Assembly (NCBI GenBank): GCA_020310875.1
Contig: CM035431.1
Coordinates: 13,739,781 to 13,803,780, forward strand
DNA from: Ceratopteris richardii
Taxonomy: Eukaryota > Streptophyta > Polypodiopsida > Polypodiales > Pteridaceae
Direction of reading: 5' to 3'
DNA: 64,000 nt
Position numbers and translations under genes: made by a program. The notes below the pieces were generated by a model. The model did not search any database. It had not been told where the DNA came from and was given only the letters and a program-made list of their open reading frames with translations. Below, in pieces: positions 43,311 to 53,950 of the stretch; the stretch's first letter is position 1; every line of letters starts with the position of its first letter.

Positions 43311-45790
43311 TCTTGAATTCTTTTTCAAGTAATCTCTTTACCTCCTTGATTCCTTCATTTGAAGTACCTATGATTATAATGCCATCTACATAAATACAAA
43401 TGTAGATTGTACCTTCCTCTGCTCTTTTGATGAGTAGACTTGGATCTGCTTTTGAACTTTGATATCCAAGTTCATTCGGATACTTCACCAGTCTATAGTT
43501 CCATGCTCTTGGAGCTTGCTTCAATCCATAGAGTGCTCTTCTCAACGTGCAAACAAATTTTGGATATCTAGAATCTATAAACCCTTGAGGTTGTTCCACG
43601 TATACCTCATCTGATATATATCCATTCAAGAATGCATTCTTTATATCCAATTGACTTAGGGTCCATCCTTTTGAAGCTCCAATAGCAATAATTGTCCTTA
43701 TAGTTGACATCTTAGCTACAAGACTGAATGTCTCATCATAATCTATGCCATAGGTTTGGGCATAACCTTTCACCACCAGTCTAGCTTTGTATCTGGCTAT
43801 ACTTCCATCTGCAAGCTTCTTCACTTTATAAACCCATTTATTTCCAATTACTTTCTTACCATTTGGTTTAGGAACAAGTTCCCATGTCTTGTTCTTGTCT
43901 AGTGCATTAAACTCTTCCTTCATTGCTTCTTCCCATTGCTTCTTACCTTTAGCTTCATCATAGTTCTGAGGTTCTTCATCATCTTTGACCATATATGCAT
44001 AGTTCTTTTGAGTTATGTAAGAAGTATCATAAGAATACCTTTTTGGTTGCCTTCTAGTCCTACTTGACCTCCTTGGTTCACATTCTTCATATGTGTCTGG
44101 ATACACCTCTTCATCAAATATAGGAGCTTCTTCATTCCTTCTTGTTAATCCACTTCTGGATGTACTTGCTTCCATATAGTCCTCATCTCTATTTACATGC
44201 ACAATTGATTTTCCTTTCTCACATCTTCTTACTTGTTCTTCAAATTCTTCAGCTGTATGAATTTGATCTGCAAACAAACTTTTCTGTTCATCAAATGTAA
44301 CATCTCTTGAAAGAAGAAATTGTTTGGTTAGAGGATTCCACAACATGTAACCCATCTGCTTTTCATCATAACCAATAAACACATATTTTTCTGCATTTGG
44401 TTCAAGTTTATGTCTAAGTTGTGATGGCACATACGCATATGCAATTGATCCAAAAACTTTACAATGATCTAGTGTTGGTTTCTTACCCCACCAAGCTTCA
44501 TATGGAGTCATTCCATTGAGAGGTGCACATGGTAATCTATTCACAAGATATGTAGCTATATTTACAGCCTCAGCCCAAAGATAATTTGGAAAATTCCTCT
44601 CCTTTAGAAAACTCAACCAAAGTCCTGTTTCTTCTTTCTGCTACACCATTTTGTTGTGGTGTATACCTGCAAGTTATTTCTCTCTTAATACCTGCATTCC
44701 AAAGATAATCATTGAAATCTTGGGAGAAGTATTCTCCCCCTCCATCAAACCTCAGTCTCTTAGGCTTTTGACCTGTGACTCTCCCTCCATATGCATGAAA
44801 ATGCTTGAAGGCTCCAAACACTTCTGATCTTCCCTTCAAAACATATAAAGTTATCCATCTTGTAGCATCATCAATGAAAAGAACATAATACGTTGAGACA
44901 CTCATAGATCCTTCTTTTGCTGGTCCCCATACATTTTTATGAATGATCTCAAGTACTCCATCATGTTTAAAACCTTTCTTCTGAAATGGTAACCTGTGTG
45001 CTTTACCCATTTGACATGCTTCACATTTATAAACCATATGTTGACTCTGCACATTTGGTAATCCTAGTACAGACTGATTTTCAACCATAGCTTTAATTCC
45101 TCTTTCATTGAAATGACCTAATCTCTTATGCCAGAGATCAAGTTCTGTAATCACTCCTTCACCATGTGTGAGCAAAGCTTGACCAATGTTCCCTTGCACT
45201 CTTAAAGTAAAGAGTCTACCTTCTTTCTTACCATAGACAATCTGATTATATCCATTCTCTAGATCTTCAACAAATACTCCTTCATTTGTAAACCTGACTT
45301 TAAAACCTATTTCAACCATCTGTCCCACACTAATCAAGTTTTTAGGTATTGTGGGAACATACAAAACATTGGTTAGCAAATCTGCTCCACTCTTGCATTT
45401 CACTTTTCCAATTGAATGTACACTATGTCTTGTATTATCACCTGTTTGAAGTATATGACTAGAAATGCCTTTTTCCAATTTTGACATCAATTCTATGTTT
45501 CCTGACAAATGATTAGAACATCCAGAGTCAATGTAAAATACCTTTAGATCTTCTTTATCTGATGTGCTGATTGAGTTCATCATCAATGATGTATGACCTT
45601 CATTTTGTGTGTCATTTGCATAATTGTAATAGGTGGTGTTGTAGGATTGATTCTGTCCCCAACTTCTTCCTCCACCTCTACCATAGCCAACTCTTTGACT
45701 TTGTCTATCTCTTTGAAAATTACTTTGATATCTTCCACCTCTGCCTCTGCTATTGTTATTCTGATTTTCATTTGATCCTTGTTGATCATG
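43311..45790 (-). pseudogene. Copia C pol, truncated in reverse transcriptase
   Basis: Protease with VFYIDSGCSNHLSGN (Asp-Ser-Gly intact, about 45545). GAG-pre-integrase with WHKRLGHFNERG and CEACQMGKAH. In the integrase core the first acid is lost (IHKNVWGP for IHTDVWGP), while [11 protein letters not shown] and [11 protein letters not shown] are kept. A frameshift joins the frame at about 44600 to the next one ([20 protein letters not shown]). The reverse transcriptase begins with WVYKVKKLADGS; VKGYAQTYGIDYDETFSLV and KNAFLNGYISDEVYVEQPQG follow, then Y-V-D-G at 43381-43392, one acid short of YVDD. The sequence is cut at KEFKMS. The frames are long for a dead copy, so decay is limited apart from the deletion. 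Confidence 0.87.
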
Positions 45791-46645
45791 CTAACAGTCA
45801 TGAGCCAAATGATTACTCAATCCACACATCCAACAAGCCTTCTTATTGCTATTCTGATTTCCTCTTCCTCTTCCAAAACCTCTTGGTCTTCCTCTGTCAG
45901 TGCCTTTACCTCTTGCATAATAAACTTGAGAAGTTGATTCCTCTTCATCCTTTGCTTTACCTTTATCTTCGTTCTTCTTGTTCTTCATGTACATTGTAGA
46001 ACTTTTTTCTTTATCTCCATCTCCCTTCAAGTCTTGCTCATATGTGAGCATCAAACCAAGTAACTGGTTCAAATCTAGAACATAATGATTCAAAGAAATT
46101 TATGTTGACAAGACAAAAGGTTTCCACATTTCATCTCCTCTCAACCTTGCAAGTAGTTGAGCAATCAATCTATGATCCTCAACATCTTCATCTATGGATC
46201 CTAGACTATCTACTAGATCCTTCATCTAAGTGACATAATCACTAATACTTTGACTTGGCTTCTTTTGGAATGTTGTAAACTCTGACCATAGAATTGCTTT
46301 CCTTGCTTTAGTAGTGCTTTGGAAATGATACTCCAATGCATTCCATATATCTTCAGATGATTCCAATCCTCTAATGTGTGGTAGCAAATTATCAGAGATT
46401 GTATTGTAGATGTAAGCTTTTGCACCTGCATCCTTCTTCTGCCAATGCTTTAGAGCATCAAGTTGTTCTTTCTTTGGTCGGCTTTCATCTTCAAATACGG
46501 GCTTCTCTTCTTCACCTATTACATATATCATGACATCCTTACTCATAAGTAAGGATTCCATTCTCATTACCCATGCGGGATAATTATCTCTGTCTAGTTT
46601 GTCAATGGAGATATGATCTACCATACTCCTTTCCTTCTGCTTCAA
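45791..46645 (-). pseudogene. Copia C gag
   Basis: The frame starts at the ATG at 46645 (MKQKERSM, then VDHISIDKLDRDNYPAW), about 170 bases after the primer-binding site. The UBN2-type gag core is visible (HWQKKDAGAKAYIYNTISDN, LPHIRGLES, EYHFQSTTKARKAILWSEF). After stops and shifts between 46226 and 46093 it resumes with NHYVLDLNQLLGLM, an Asp/Lys-rich stretch, an Arg/Gly-rich stretch and zinc knuckle CWMCGLSNHLAHDC (Cys-X2-Cys-X4-His-X4-Cys) next to a TAG at 45791. The core is longer and more diverged than gag of A. Not translatable as one protein. Confidence 0.8.
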
Positions 46646-46817
46646 CCTCTGAGCTTAAAGGATAAAGAATAATACCTTTTGGAGTTCTTTGTGTATGAAG
46701 ATACTTTTTAAGTAACCTTCTGATGCCTTGTGTCTTCAAATGCTTCACCTTTCATTAATGGAAAACTTTCCAAAATTTCTCCTATCTTTGCCGCCTTCTG
46801 CTCTTTAGGACCTTTCT

Positions 46818-46829
46818 GCTCTGATACCA
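46818..46829 (-). promoter_or_regulatory. Primer-binding site of copia C
   Basis: TGGTATCAGAGC on the minus strand, two bases from the LTR end; complementary to initiator tRNA-Met. Confidence 0.9.
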
Positions 46830-46831
46830 CT

Positions 46832-47886
46832 TGTTGATGTGTGAAACATCATAAGAAATGAATTAATGTGACACTAGACAACCTCTATGGTCACCATTAA
46901 CTCATTGCCACTCCAAACTTTGAGAAATGATACCCAAAACTAAGAACTTTACTTCTTCAAAACGTTCTAGTCACTAAAATGACATACCTTCAGTATTTTG
47001 CTAATTTATCTTAGCACAAATCTTATTTCTCAAAAGAAAATTGGGCAGACGAAAGTAGAAGAGATGAGCTTTCCAACAAGATATTATTTGCAAGTAACGG
47101 ATCTCTAAAACACAAGATATAGCCTTCATACGATGACCCTATATGACTTCCAAAAATGGAAATTATGCCTCTTTTAGTAAAAAAACACCTATCTAAATAT
47201 GGAATTCTATGATTAGCATCGGCTTGCAACCAAAAGTCGATGCCAGGCATCGACTTGGTGCTTTTTTAGCCAACTTTTTATCTCTTGAAATAAGCACGTG
47301 TATACAAGATATGAAGAAGATCACTTTTATGTTAGAAGTTGATGTCAGGCATCAACTTTGTGTTGAAACTCGATGCCCCGCATTGAGTTGCTCCACAAAC
47401 TTCATCTTTTCAAGGAGATTTTGTAAGTAGATAAAAGTCAGATATAAAAACAAGGACTTATCAGCTAAGATTGGATGTCAGGAATCGACTTCTTGCATAA
47501 AACCCAGCCTTTCAACATACACTCGATGCCATGCATCGACTTGCTTGGAAAACTTCAACTTTTAAAAAAAATTCACAGAAGACAAACTCTGGAGATGGAG
47601 TAAGAAGACTTATACATAGAACTTTAACTAGTTCTTATCATAGCTATGAAAACTCAGAAGCTTACAAGTGCTTTCTCACTTAGAGAAGCCCGACTATACT
47701 CAGTCACACAAAATGAACTTCTACTGACATTCTCTCACTCTCTTCCACTTCTTCTCTCTTCGCATCAGTTGATACAAACTAACTTATATAGGTTTTCTCA
47801 ATCTCTTGATTAAACAAAAAAAACTTCTAGAACTAAAGTGAACTAACTTTACAAATATAATACACTTGTGAATTCGTCCCTTCACA
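46832..47886 (-). repeat. 5' LTR of copia C
   Basis: A 1,055-bp LTR in element orientation from TGTGAAGGGACGAATTCAC to a CA next to the primer-binding site. A TATA box (CCTATATAAG, minus strand) lies near 47790, so most of the LTR (about 900 bases) would be transcribed as R-U5 leader, including the palindromic repeats at 47236-47541. No partner LTR survives. Confidence 0.82.
47236..47541. repeat. Five short palindromic repeats in the LTR of copia C
   Basis: GTCGATGCCAGGCATCGAC at 47236-47254 is a near-perfect palindrome (CGATGCC/GGCATCG). Variants occur at 47337-47357, 47368-47388, 47471-47490 and 47521-47541; all share GATG-x-C and a CATCGACTT or CATCAACTT tail. Spacing is irregular (about 11-115 bases between copies). 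Confidence 0.85.
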
Positions 47887-50800
47887 TAGGCATGTAGTTT
47901 TCTTCTAGAGCTTTAACCTTCAAATATATGTCCAATTAGTGATTGTTTCTCCAACAAAAGTGATACCTCACCTCAATGTGCTTGGTCTTTGCATGATAGA
48001 CCGGGTTCTTAGCCAAAGTAATGGCACTCTAACTATCACTGAGCAAGCGAGGTACATGCTGTGGTAAACCCATATCACAAGCAAGATGAGAAAGCCACAA
48101 TGCTTCCTTACATGCCTCACTTGCTGCAACATACTCTCCTTTTATGGTGGAAACAACTGTACATTTTTGAAGACGAGATCTCCAAGAGATAGCACCTCCA
48201 AAAAAATAAAAAATGTACCCTGATGTAGACTTACGATTGTCTACACAACTAGCATAATCAAAATCTGTGTAACCAATAATGGATGCTTTCCCTCTACCTA
48301 AGCATAAACACTTTTCCTTAGTGCCACTCCGATATCTCAAAATCATCTTGACTGCTTCCCAATGTTTCTTGGGAGGATTAGACATATATCTACTCACAAC
48401 TCCCACTACAAATGCAATTGCTGGTCTCGTAGCTACCATAGCATACATGAGACTACCAACAGTAGACTCATAGGGAATTTTGGTCATGAATTCCTTTTCC
48501 TCATCTATTTTGGGGCAATCATCCTTGCTTAATCTCACATATGTGGGTAAAGGTGTACTCAATGCCTTTCCACCTTGTATATTGAATTGCTGAAGTACTT
48601 TGGATATGTACTCACTTTGAGACAAATATATGCATCTTTTACTTCTATCATGAGTAATGCACATGCCAAGAATATGTTTTGCATCCCCCAAATCCTTCAT
48701 ATCAAATGTCTAACTCAACTTCTTTTTGAGAATTGACAAATCATAAGAGGACTTTCCAGAAATCAACATATCATCGACATAAAGTATCAAGCATATCAAG
48801 CTGCTATCTGAGCATCTCTTTGTGTAGAGACAATGATCCTCATTGCTTCAAGAATAGCCTTGAGATCTCATAAAACCATCAAACTTTTGGTACCATTGTC
48901 TAGGGGACTGTTTAAGTACACATAAGCTCTTCTTAAATTTACAAACTAGACTTTCCTTGCCAGGAACTACATAACCCTCTGGTTGTTCCATATAGTTCTC
49001 ATCTCTAAGATCTCCATGCAAGAAAGTAGTTTTCACATCAAATTGGACTAGCAATAAGTCCTCCATTGCAACAAATCCAAGCAACATGCGCAGGGTAGTC
49101 ATCTTGACCATTTGAGAGAAGATTTCCTCGAAATCAACACCATGTTGTTGCTTAAAACCCTTTGCAACGAGTCGTGCTTTATACTTTGGAGAAGCACTAT
49201 CTGATGTGAATTTTAGATTATATACCCATTTATATGGTAAAGTTGTCCTACCCTTTGGCAAAGTTACTAAATCCCAAGTAGCATTTTTGTAAATAGAATC
49301 CAATTCACTCTTCATGACACGCTCCCACTTGACATGATCTTGTGTCTGCATAGCCTCTTTGTAGCAAGAAGGCTCACGGGCATCTGTTAGCATAACAAAA
49401 TCTAAACCTGGAACATATCTATCAGGTGGATGTGAGACACGTGCAGAATGTCTCAATGGTTGTTGAACAAGAACATGTGTAGACTGATCTAAATGGACAT
49501 TCTCTTGAACATCCCTATGTGCATCATTTTCATGCATGCTAACTAGAGGACTAGTATCCTCAAACACCACCCTTCTCACTTCAACCTCCTTAATGGGTTT
49601 TTTATGCATCTTAGAATCATTGAAAATGACAACACTACTTCTAATCATTGTCCGTGTTTCAGGATCCCATAAGCGATATCCAAATTGTCCTTCTCGACCA
49701 TATCCAAGGAAAATGCATTTCTTTTAATTATGGTCCAACGTTTCTCTAAGATTCTTGGGTATATGAACATATGCTTCACACCCAAAAACACAAAGATGAT
49801 CATAACACGGTGGCTTTCCTGTCCACATCTCTTGTGCCACTTCCAAACCTTTGGTAGTACTAGGTGAAAGGTAAATCACATGAACTGCAGTCAATACTTC
49901 TTCTGCCCAAAAGCCTTGTGAGAGGTCTACATGATGCAACACACTAACTACTATATCTTGAATAGTTCTATTCATCCTCTCAGCTACACCATTCTGTACT
50001 AGGGTATAAGGAGCTGTAAGCTCTCTACGAATCCCTCTACACTGACAGAAAAGGTTGAATTCATGTGAGGTATACTCACCCCTGTTATCTGAACGTAAAG
50101 CCTTAAGCTTAGTTCCTTTTTCAGTCTCAATTGAAGCAAGACATTTTCTAAAAGTACGGAATACCTCATCCTTCAATTTGATAGGATATACCCAAACTTT
50201 TCTAGTAGCATCATCTATGAAAGTGAGAAAGTAGAGAGAACCACCTAAGGAACTAGTGGGCATAGGACCACACACATCTATATGAACGAGATCTAAAGGC
50301 TGAATTGAAGAGTCAATGTGCGTTCTATGCACATTTTTTGGTTTTCTTTCCATATTGACAATGCTCACAAAATGAAAAATTAGAGAAAGATAACATAGAT
50401 AATAGCTAGAATGAGAAAGATTTTCCATTCCACTATGAGATATATGGCCCAAATGACCATGCAAAATACAAGCCATAGGTTGTTAGTAATAGCTAATAAG
50501 TGTTATTTCTGTGATAACCATATTTCCCTTTGATATGCGAAATGACTGAGCATAGAAGACCACCTTGTAACCAAGGTCATCAAGTTGACCAACTCACATC
50601 AAAGTGCATGATAACTAAGGTACACAACATACATTATGCATACTAAATTTTGAACCACCAATGAACTGCAAAACCACATCTCCAATCCCCACATCATCAC
50701 ACTAGTAAGAGTCATAAAGTTTCACGGTACCAAGAGACTATGTTGCGTAATTAGAGAACCATCCTCTATTTGGTGTCACACAAAAAGAAGCACCAGAATC

Positions 50801-51050
50801 TAGCAGCCATGTGTGGGAAAGAGAATCAGCCATAAGCGCCTCAGATGGCACACTATCAGGTGTCAACACATCAACATCATCAAAAATAGCATTAATTTCT
50901 TCAATCTTCACAGTTGAGGTAAATGGTGTAGGTAACTATTCAACATGCCCATCAATGTTCTATCCTTTACCTTTAGCATTCTTTAATGCATAACAATCTT
51001 CCTTCATATGTCCTTTCTTATGACAATAATGGCATTCGATATCCCTCTTC
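47887..51050 (-). pseudogene. Copia D pol, 3'-truncated
   Basis: Protease WLLDSGASFCVTP (Asp-Ser-Gly intact, near 50795). Integrase frame 50476-49724 with GHLGHISHSGMENL, DLVHIDVCGPMP, ALRSDNRGEYTSHEF and NGVAERMNRTI, so all three acids are present. The reverse transcriptase region (49648-48848) has LPYKWVYNLKF, VAKGFKQQHGVDFEEIFS and KTTFLHGDLRDENYMEQPEG, then after a stop YVDD at 48770-48781. The RT thumb and RNase H frame (48700-48029) has KDLGDAKHILGM, STPLPTYVRL, GYTDFDYASCVDNRKSTSGY and VAASEACKEALWL. The remaining end (AKNPVYHAKTKHIEVRYHF) runs to 47887, where the LTR of C begins. Active-site residues are preserved although the frame is broken about five times. Confidence 0.88.
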
Positions 51051-51351
51051 CTTGATTTACTTCTACTCTTATTCTGTTGACCATTCTTTTCCTTGTTCTT
51101 GCTCTTGCCACATTGCTGATTCTTTTCTTGGTATGAATCATGAACATTATATGCATCTCCACTCTAAGTGAAAACCATAGATTTTCTATCAATCTCCTCA
51201 CTCAAGAGTGCTCCACATATGTCATCATAGATGATACCACCAAGTGCACTATTGCTAATAGCTATGTAAATGTATCCCATGATGATGGCAAGGTGCATAA
51301 CAACAATACTGCTTTCATTTTGTTATCCATATTCATTTTGTGAGCCTGTAA

Positions 51352-51817
51352 CTAGGAGAATATAGCATCAAACTCATTTAGATGAGCAACAACACTATCT
51401 GTCTCCTTCATGTGAATGTCATATAATTTTCCCATCAGATACACTTTATTTGATGCCGTCTCTTTTTCATATGTATTGCATAACTTCTTCAAAAGCTCCT
51501 CTCCACTTTCAGAGTCTAATACTATAAAGTAAACATTATCCGCCAAGTGTAAGTGAATGGTAGACTTTGGCCATTTCATCTAATTCATCCCAATCATCTT
51601 CATCCATGTCAACAAGATTCTTTGAGATCCCATTTACTGGCTTCCATTGCCTCCTTTGAATCAGCACACCTTTAATTTGATTCTTCCATAGAGCAAACTT
51701 TGTGCCATCAAATTTTTCAATCTCAAAATGGTCTTTGCCCTGCAAGTTATAGCTCCTCCTTGGAACACTCACACTAGACTCTGATCCACCAGGTGTGCAT
51801 GAGACCTCTGATGCCAT
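51352..51817 (-). pseudogene. Copia D gag, N-terminal half
   Basis: The frame starts at ATG 51817 (MASEVSCTPGGSES) with FDGTKFALWKNQIKGVL, the typical N-terminus of TNT1-94-type gag. A frame change near 51550 leads to VYFIVLDSESGEELLKKL, CNTYEKETASNKVYLMGKLY and VAHLNEFD. The distal part is scattered over 51340-50960 and includes a zinc knuckle CHYCHKKGHMKEDC at about 51040-50975. It is broken by at least three frame changes. Confidence 0.8.
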
Positions 51818-52739
51818 GATGGTAGAGCACTAAATAGAATGATAATGGAGCTAGAAGAGTCCAAACACCAACGAATAAGAGTATCAAAGAGTGAATCCAC
51901 CACTATATAGTTGACTAAACCAAGAATGTAGAAAACTTTTGCCAGAGTATCCTCTACAAAATGAGCATATGAAGAGTGTCAAAATATCATAAAACTACAA
52001 GTACTGACATGTTTACCTGCATAGTGAATCACTGACTCCACTACATATAATCAATTACCCAATAGAAGGAAACTAGGCTAATCGAGTACCTATGAACAAC
52101 TATCATACATCTCCTATGGTGAGGCTAGGTAAGTCTTCCACCTGCATCACCAAAGAGATCCTGACATTTGCGTGCCTCCCAATTAAGAAAACCTCACCAC
52201 GACCCTCTTTTTCAAACATAAAAGGCTTTATGCAAGACCGTAACCACTATATCAATGACCACATGGACGTACATAAGCAATATCCACAGAAGCATACATA
52301 GTGTGTATATGCTCAATATATGTAGTAAAATGACACTAAAAGGTTGAAAGCACAACCCAAAAACTAGCCAGCAATACTTGCAAGTGTCTGTCAGCTCTGA
52401 TGTTTTAGGCTCAAGAGACCTGCATAAATTTGTAGCAGTTGCTCCCACCAAAATTGAAAACCTTTCCAAAAACCTATCGTTTTGCGAGTGTGGATGAAAA
52501 CAGAGCCCTAGAGGTTGATATTTATTGTTAGAGAAGTACAAAGAACAATCTTCTTGATGTTCGTGGACTTGTGTGAAGAGAACTATGTGCAAAAGTAATC
52601 CAAAATGGCTCCGAAAGACACCCAAAAATTCTTCAGAAATAGGCTTAAAAGAAAAGAATGAAGCTTTGAGGGACCAAAACATGTTCAAGGTAATTTCAAC
52701 CTTAGTCTTTCCCCTTCTTTAGACACCACAAGACTGTAG

Positions 52740-52832
52740 TGTAGTGGCAAGATATTGCCATGGTTAAGCGAGCTCTGAGGGGGAATAGTACTCGGATGGG
52801 TGCCCTCCCGAGAAGTACTGGGAACCTCTATC
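52740..52832 (+). ncRNA. 5S rRNA-like fragment
   Basis: GGTTAAGCGAGCTCTGAGG (52762-52780) resembles the A box of plant 5S rRNA (AGTTAAGCGTGCTTGG). AATAGTACTCGGATGGGTG (from 52783) with CCCTCCCGAGAAGTACTGGG (52803-52822) resembles its intermediate element and C box (GTAGTACTAGGATGGGTGACCTCCTGGGAAGT in pieces). The 5' third of 5S rRNA is replaced by unrelated sequence that itself contains TAGTGTAGTGGCAAG, an A-box-like string. It is therefore a 5S-derived pseudogene or SINE-like sequence and not a functional gene. It lies antisense in the leader of element D. Confidence 0.65.
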
Positions 52833-53013
52833 TTCCTTGATCCTTGAGGTCCTCCCTCATGCGCAGCCAATGGCACCAATTATGACTTTGGTGACTCGGA
52901 TGACAAGGTATGCCAAGGTCTATGCTTTGGTCGCCGCCTTAGTCGTAGGCCTTGGGGGGAGGGGGATGCTCGCTTCGCTCGCACAAAATGAGCAAAGCTT
53001 TTTGCATTGAACT

Positions 53014-53024
53014 GCTCTGATACA
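53014..53024 (-). promoter_or_regulatory. Primer-binding site of copia D
   Basis: On the minus strand TGTATCAGAGC, one base short of the TGGTATCAGAGC consensus, next to the LTR end. Confidence 0.75.
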
Positions 53025-53026
53025 AG

Positions 53027-53333
53027 TGAAATATTTTGATGTTGATGCATCATAGTGTGCTCTCCTTCTCGAGAGCTCCATGATGATATGCTGAGAGTAG
53101 AAAACCATGCTCCTAAGGCTACAAACAATACTTCGCACAGATGTTGCAGAATACACAGAAATCACAGTACACAGGGAGCACGAAGAGAGACTTCCTAGGT
53201 CTTGCAAATGCAGTCGAACTTATAGTCTATGACTGACCAGGCCACTATATGTTTTATTAAAGAACATATACAAGGAAGTGTCCGGTGGCCATTTTTCCTT
53301 TCACATGGACACTAACGGTAACAGAAAGCATCA
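53027..53333 (-). repeat. 5' LTR of copia D
   Basis: A 307-bp LTR in element orientation from TGATGCTTTCTGTTACCG to CA before a short spacer and the primer-binding site. A TATA-like TTTAATAAAACATATAG lies in its first third. No partner LTR remains, so the left boundary rests on the primer-binding site and the right boundary on the sharp switch to gag of element E. Confidence 0.65.
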
Positions 53334-53950
53334 ACTATGGTTGGACTTCACAACTCTAAAGAAATCTCCCAAGCAAAATGTGACTAACTTTTTCACAAAA
53401 ATCAAGGACATAGTGATCAATTAGGAAGTATTGGAGAAGAAATAGATGAAGATCAGATTGTAAGGCAAGTGATCAATGGCATAAATGCAGATGACAAGTG
53501 GTAAGCTTTCACTACAACAATGGATTTGTACATGGATATGCATGTACCAGACTTCAACACTCTAATTGGACAATTACTCACTCAAGAGGCCAAACACATG
53601 AAGAATGGAGAAGGCTCCAAATCTAATCAATCTTTAGCTTTATAGATTGATAAAATCAAGACTGCAAATAATAATGGAAAGGCAAAGAAAGTAGATGATG
53701 AAGCAGGTATGTAGGGGGAGATTTCAAGTCCGCAATCCTTGTTCTATATCTGGACTAACCAATCATACAACTGAAAATTGTTTTAGGAATTCGAGAAATC
53801 AAAGAGGCAGAAGATAGAATAGAGGAGGATATGGGTATTCAAGAGGAAGATTCAACAATGGATATCACAACACTCACTCAACCTATTAGGGGAACTACAA
53901 AGGAAGAAGAGACTTCAATAATTACATAGAGGACTCAAATCAAGAAGACT
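53334..53950 (+). pseudogene. Copia E gag, C-terminal part
   Basis: The first residues in frame are LDFTTLKKSPKQNVTNFFTK, corresponding to the middle of the gag of element A. Then come DQLGSIGEEIDEDQI, INGINADDKW, a TAA, and MDLYMDMHVPDFNTLIGQLL. The Lys-rich segment and a badly decayed zinc-knuckle region (TNHTT-like at 53758) follow with stops. It is collinear with gag of A and H but truncated at the left by the LTR of element D. Confidence 0.8.

Larger units (their letters stand above)
43311..47886 (-). mobile_element. Copia element C, 3'-truncated
   Basis: A second copia lineage on the minus strand: 5' LTR 46832-47886, primer-binding site, gag and pol down to the middle of reverse transcriptase (KRLLEKEFKMS at 43310), where it abuts gag of element B. 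The rest of reverse transcriptase, RNase H and the 3' LTR are missing. Its LTR lies against RNase H of element D at 47886/47887, so C appears to have inserted into D before the deletion. The LTR carries an array of short palindromes not seen in A or B. Confidence 0.85.
47887..53333 (-). mobile_element. Copia element D, 3'-truncated
   Basis: A third copia lineage on the minus strand. It has a short 5' LTR (53027-53333), primer-binding site, a long leader of about 1.2 kb holding a 5S-rRNA-like fragment, gag at 51817 and pol through RNase H, cut at 47887 by the LTR of element C. The gag (ending in CHYCHKKGHMKEDC) and pol are of the TNT1-94 type, unlike A, B, C and E. Its left neighbour on the plus-strand side is the gag of element E, into which it probably inserted. 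The 3' LTR is missing. Confidence 0.82.

Noticed and set aside
45571..45999. 142-codon plus-strand frame
   Set aside because: Antisense shadow of copia C gag, whose zinc knuckle and protease are clear on the minus strand.
47236..47541. Regularly repeated palindromes resembling a CRISPR array
   Set aside because: The repeats are variable, spacing is irregular, there are no cas genes, and the context is a plant retrotransposon LTR.
52740..52832. A true Cassandra element
   Set aside because: No LTR pair, primer-binding site or polypurine tract of Cassandra type flanks the 5S-like piece, and its 5' third is not 5S.
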